A stretch of DNA of 62,000 nucleotides from Adiantum capillus-veneris (lineage: Eukaryota > Streptophyta > Polypodiopsida > Polypodiales > Pteridaceae), in the NCBI GenBank assembly GCA_014529385.2, contig CM043950.1, positions 65,740,935 to 65,802,934 of the forward strand. Reading direction: 5' to 3'. This document shows positions 60,615-62,000 of the stretch, piece by piece (the stretch's first letter is position 1; each line of letters opens with the position of its first letter). Below the pieces are notes generated by a model. It did no database searches and was not told the origin of the DNA. It saw nothing but the letters and a program-made list of their open reading frames with translations. The translations under genes were made by a program, and so were the position numbers.

Positions 60615-62000
60615 ATGAACCTACGCTCTGGACGAGTGTTAGAGCACGAGCATATTGGTAGTGCCTCCATTTATGCGGGCACCCATTATTCCTCCACCCT
60701 AGGTTCTGGACCTTCGGCTGGGACTCAAGGTAGCGCGACCCAAGATCCTCATATCGCGTCTAGTGATTCTTCCTCTGACTACGAAGTCATGGAGGGGTAT
60801 CCTACACCAAAACCTGATAGTTCAAGTCAAGACATGCATGCCATGGGCCCACGGCCCGGGTCCAGCGTGTTTAGCCGCTTAAAAGAGACCCTTAGTAGAG
60901 CTACTCGCTCCGAACATGCGGTTAATGAAATAAATGAAGGGAGTGGGGAAGTAAATTCGTCATTCATGTCTAAAATAGACCCTATGCTTCTTGAGAGTGT
61001 GCATGTGAATGCTCCATCCACTGCACCTCCTGATCCTTTAGGACTATCTCCCTCTGAGGTTTTACTACCCGATGGTAGGAGTCTTGCCGAAGTACAAGAG
61101 ATCGAACGCTATATGCAAGCAACAAGGGAGAGGGAAATTGAGAACCTACGAAGGCTAGAACAAAGTCGAGCCCTGAAAGCAAAGGCTCCTATGACAACAA
61201 TCATGCCAGCTGAGCAACCGAGTGCTCCCAAGGTAGCAGTCACGGAGGGGCAAGCGATGGGGAGCAATAATGCTTCCACTTCGAGGGAAACCTCCAGCAT
61301 GCCAGGCCTAGATGGGATATTCCTAAACGAAAATTGGGAGTATGACCTAGCAGAAGCTTTAACTGATCGGTACACAGGACACACCTATCATGTGGGTTGG
61401 TTAGATGTTCTACAATCCACATCGGGTGCTACTAGCATAGATGAGCAACAACAGAAAGTCTCTGATGTCCTCCATAGGATTGTCGAGTTAGAAAGACAGA
61501 ACACAGGGATCAACATGCCTTCAACAGGCCTAATGAGATTCTTGGATACGGGAAAGGCCAACCAACCAACCCTATCACAAATGGAGACTCCCTCAGTGAG
61601 CCCAATTGATCCTCCATATGTTGTTTCGCCAGGAGCCTCAGTACAATCTGAGCCCACAAGTGGCAGCTTTACCTTCCCAGATCTAGCTCATCTTTCTCTT
61701 AATGACACTACGGCTACCATGCATATCCCAGTGGTGAGCATGACAAGAAGTACACCATGGAGTTCATTTGTTAACACTGCGCCGATGCCTAGTAGCACAG
61801 TGCCCCCAACTATACCTACATGTATGTATCAATCGTGTGCACCTGTCGTACCTCAACCTCATGTAGCTCCTACACCTCCGATTATTCCAAGAGCTTACAA
61901 TCCACAATGGCATTATCCAAGCTCTTATACAAGTGGAGCCATGCCATTTAATAATAACATGCCATATCAAGCACCCCCTATGCCTAGGGCCACGCCTGTA
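60615..62000 (+). CDS. Gypsy gag-like protein, partial (no stop before window end)
   Basis: A single open frame of 462 codons from ATG 60615 to the last base of the window. It opens MNLRSGRVLEHEHIG; an LRSG-type start is common in plant gypsy Gag proteins. The first 260 residues are Ser/Thr/Gly/Glu-rich with a charged helix-like stretch (EIERYMQATREREIENLRRL, about residues 165-185). The C-terminal visible part is Pro/Tyr/Met-rich (PYQAPPMPRATP). No zinc knuckle, protease or polymerase motif is reached within the window. The call rests on its position after the LTR, primer site and leader. Confidence 0.72.
   Translation, partial: MNLRSGRVLEHEHIGSASIYAGTHYSSTLGSGPSAGTQGSATQDPHIASSDSSSDYEVMEGYPTPKPDSSSQDMHAMGPRPGSSVFSRLKETLSRATRSEHAVNEINEGSGEVNSSFMSKIDPMLLESVHVNAPSTAPPDPLGLSPSEVLLPDGRSLAEVQEIERYMQATREREIENLRRLEQSRALKAKAPMTTIMPAEQPSAPKVAVTEGQAMGSNNASTSRETSSMPGLDGIFLNENWEYDLAEALTDRYTGHTYHVGWLDVLQSTSGATSIDEQQQKVSDVLHRIVELERQNTGINMPSTGLMRFLDTGKANQPTLSQMETPSVSPIDPPYVVSPGASVQSEPTSGSFTFPDLAHLSLNDTTATMHIPVVSMTRSTPWSSFVNTAPMPSSTVPPTIPTCMYQSCAPVVPQPHVAPTPPIIPRAYNPQWHYPSSYTSGAMPFNNNMPYQAPPMPRATPV

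Larger units (their letters stand above)
58868..62000 (+). mobile_element. Ty3/gypsy LTR retrotransposon, 5' part
   Basis: The window holds the 5' LTR (58868-59517), a tRNA-Asp primer site, a leader of about 1.1 kb and the start of a gag-like frame running off the right edge. The tRNA-Asp primer and long leader fit the Athila/Tat side of plant Ty3/gypsy elements. The polymerase and 3' LTR lie outside the window, so lineage and target duplication cannot be confirmed. Confidence 0.8.

Overview
The window is nuclear DNA of a land plant. The evidence is plant-type LTR retrotransposons primed by tRNA-iMet and tRNA-Asp, an intron-rich dienelactone hydrolase gene, and PLS-type pentatricopeptide (PPR) repeats. 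The repeat density and the wording of the PPR repeats resemble seed-free vascular plants, especially ferns; this is an inference from recall, not a search result. Only one host gene here looks intact.

Region by region: (1) 1-34871 is a tandem satellite of roughly 150-160 monomers of about 176-192 bp, running off the left edge. Each monomer is almost entirely an imperfect inverted repeat: two stem arms of about 62 bp separated alternately by a loop of about 43 bp and one of about 22 bp. A segment of 1.6-2.0 kb inside the array is itself duplicated in tandem (22061-25645). A young Ty1/copia element (11461-17018) with almost identical LTRs sits in the array. (2) 34872-41761 is a GC-rich patch, AT-rich DNA, a 63-bp minisatellite, two decayed copia fragments and microsatellites. 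(3) 41762-43792, minus strand, is a complete seven-exon dienelactone-hydrolase-family gene of 240 codons, including a 22-nt microexon. (4) 44480-51269, minus strand, is a broken PPR gene expanded into a long array with a period of about 306 nt. (5) 51805-58867 holds a convergent pair: a transposase-like gene (+) and a HAD/FCP1-like phosphatase-domain gene (-). Both are broken by stops, and each carries an intron filled with related minisatellites in the same sense as its own transcription. (6) 58868-62000 is the 5' end of a Ty3/gypsy element: LTR, tRNA-Asp primer site, long leader and a gag-like frame that runs off the right edge.

As a system, most of the window is mobile and satellite DNA. 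The two observations most worth following are the fully foldable satellite and the convergent transposase-like/HAD-like pair with matching intronic repeats, which may be one two-gene mobile element. Several in-frame stops across these elements are of the kind a single C-to-T change would create, which fits decay of methylated repeats.
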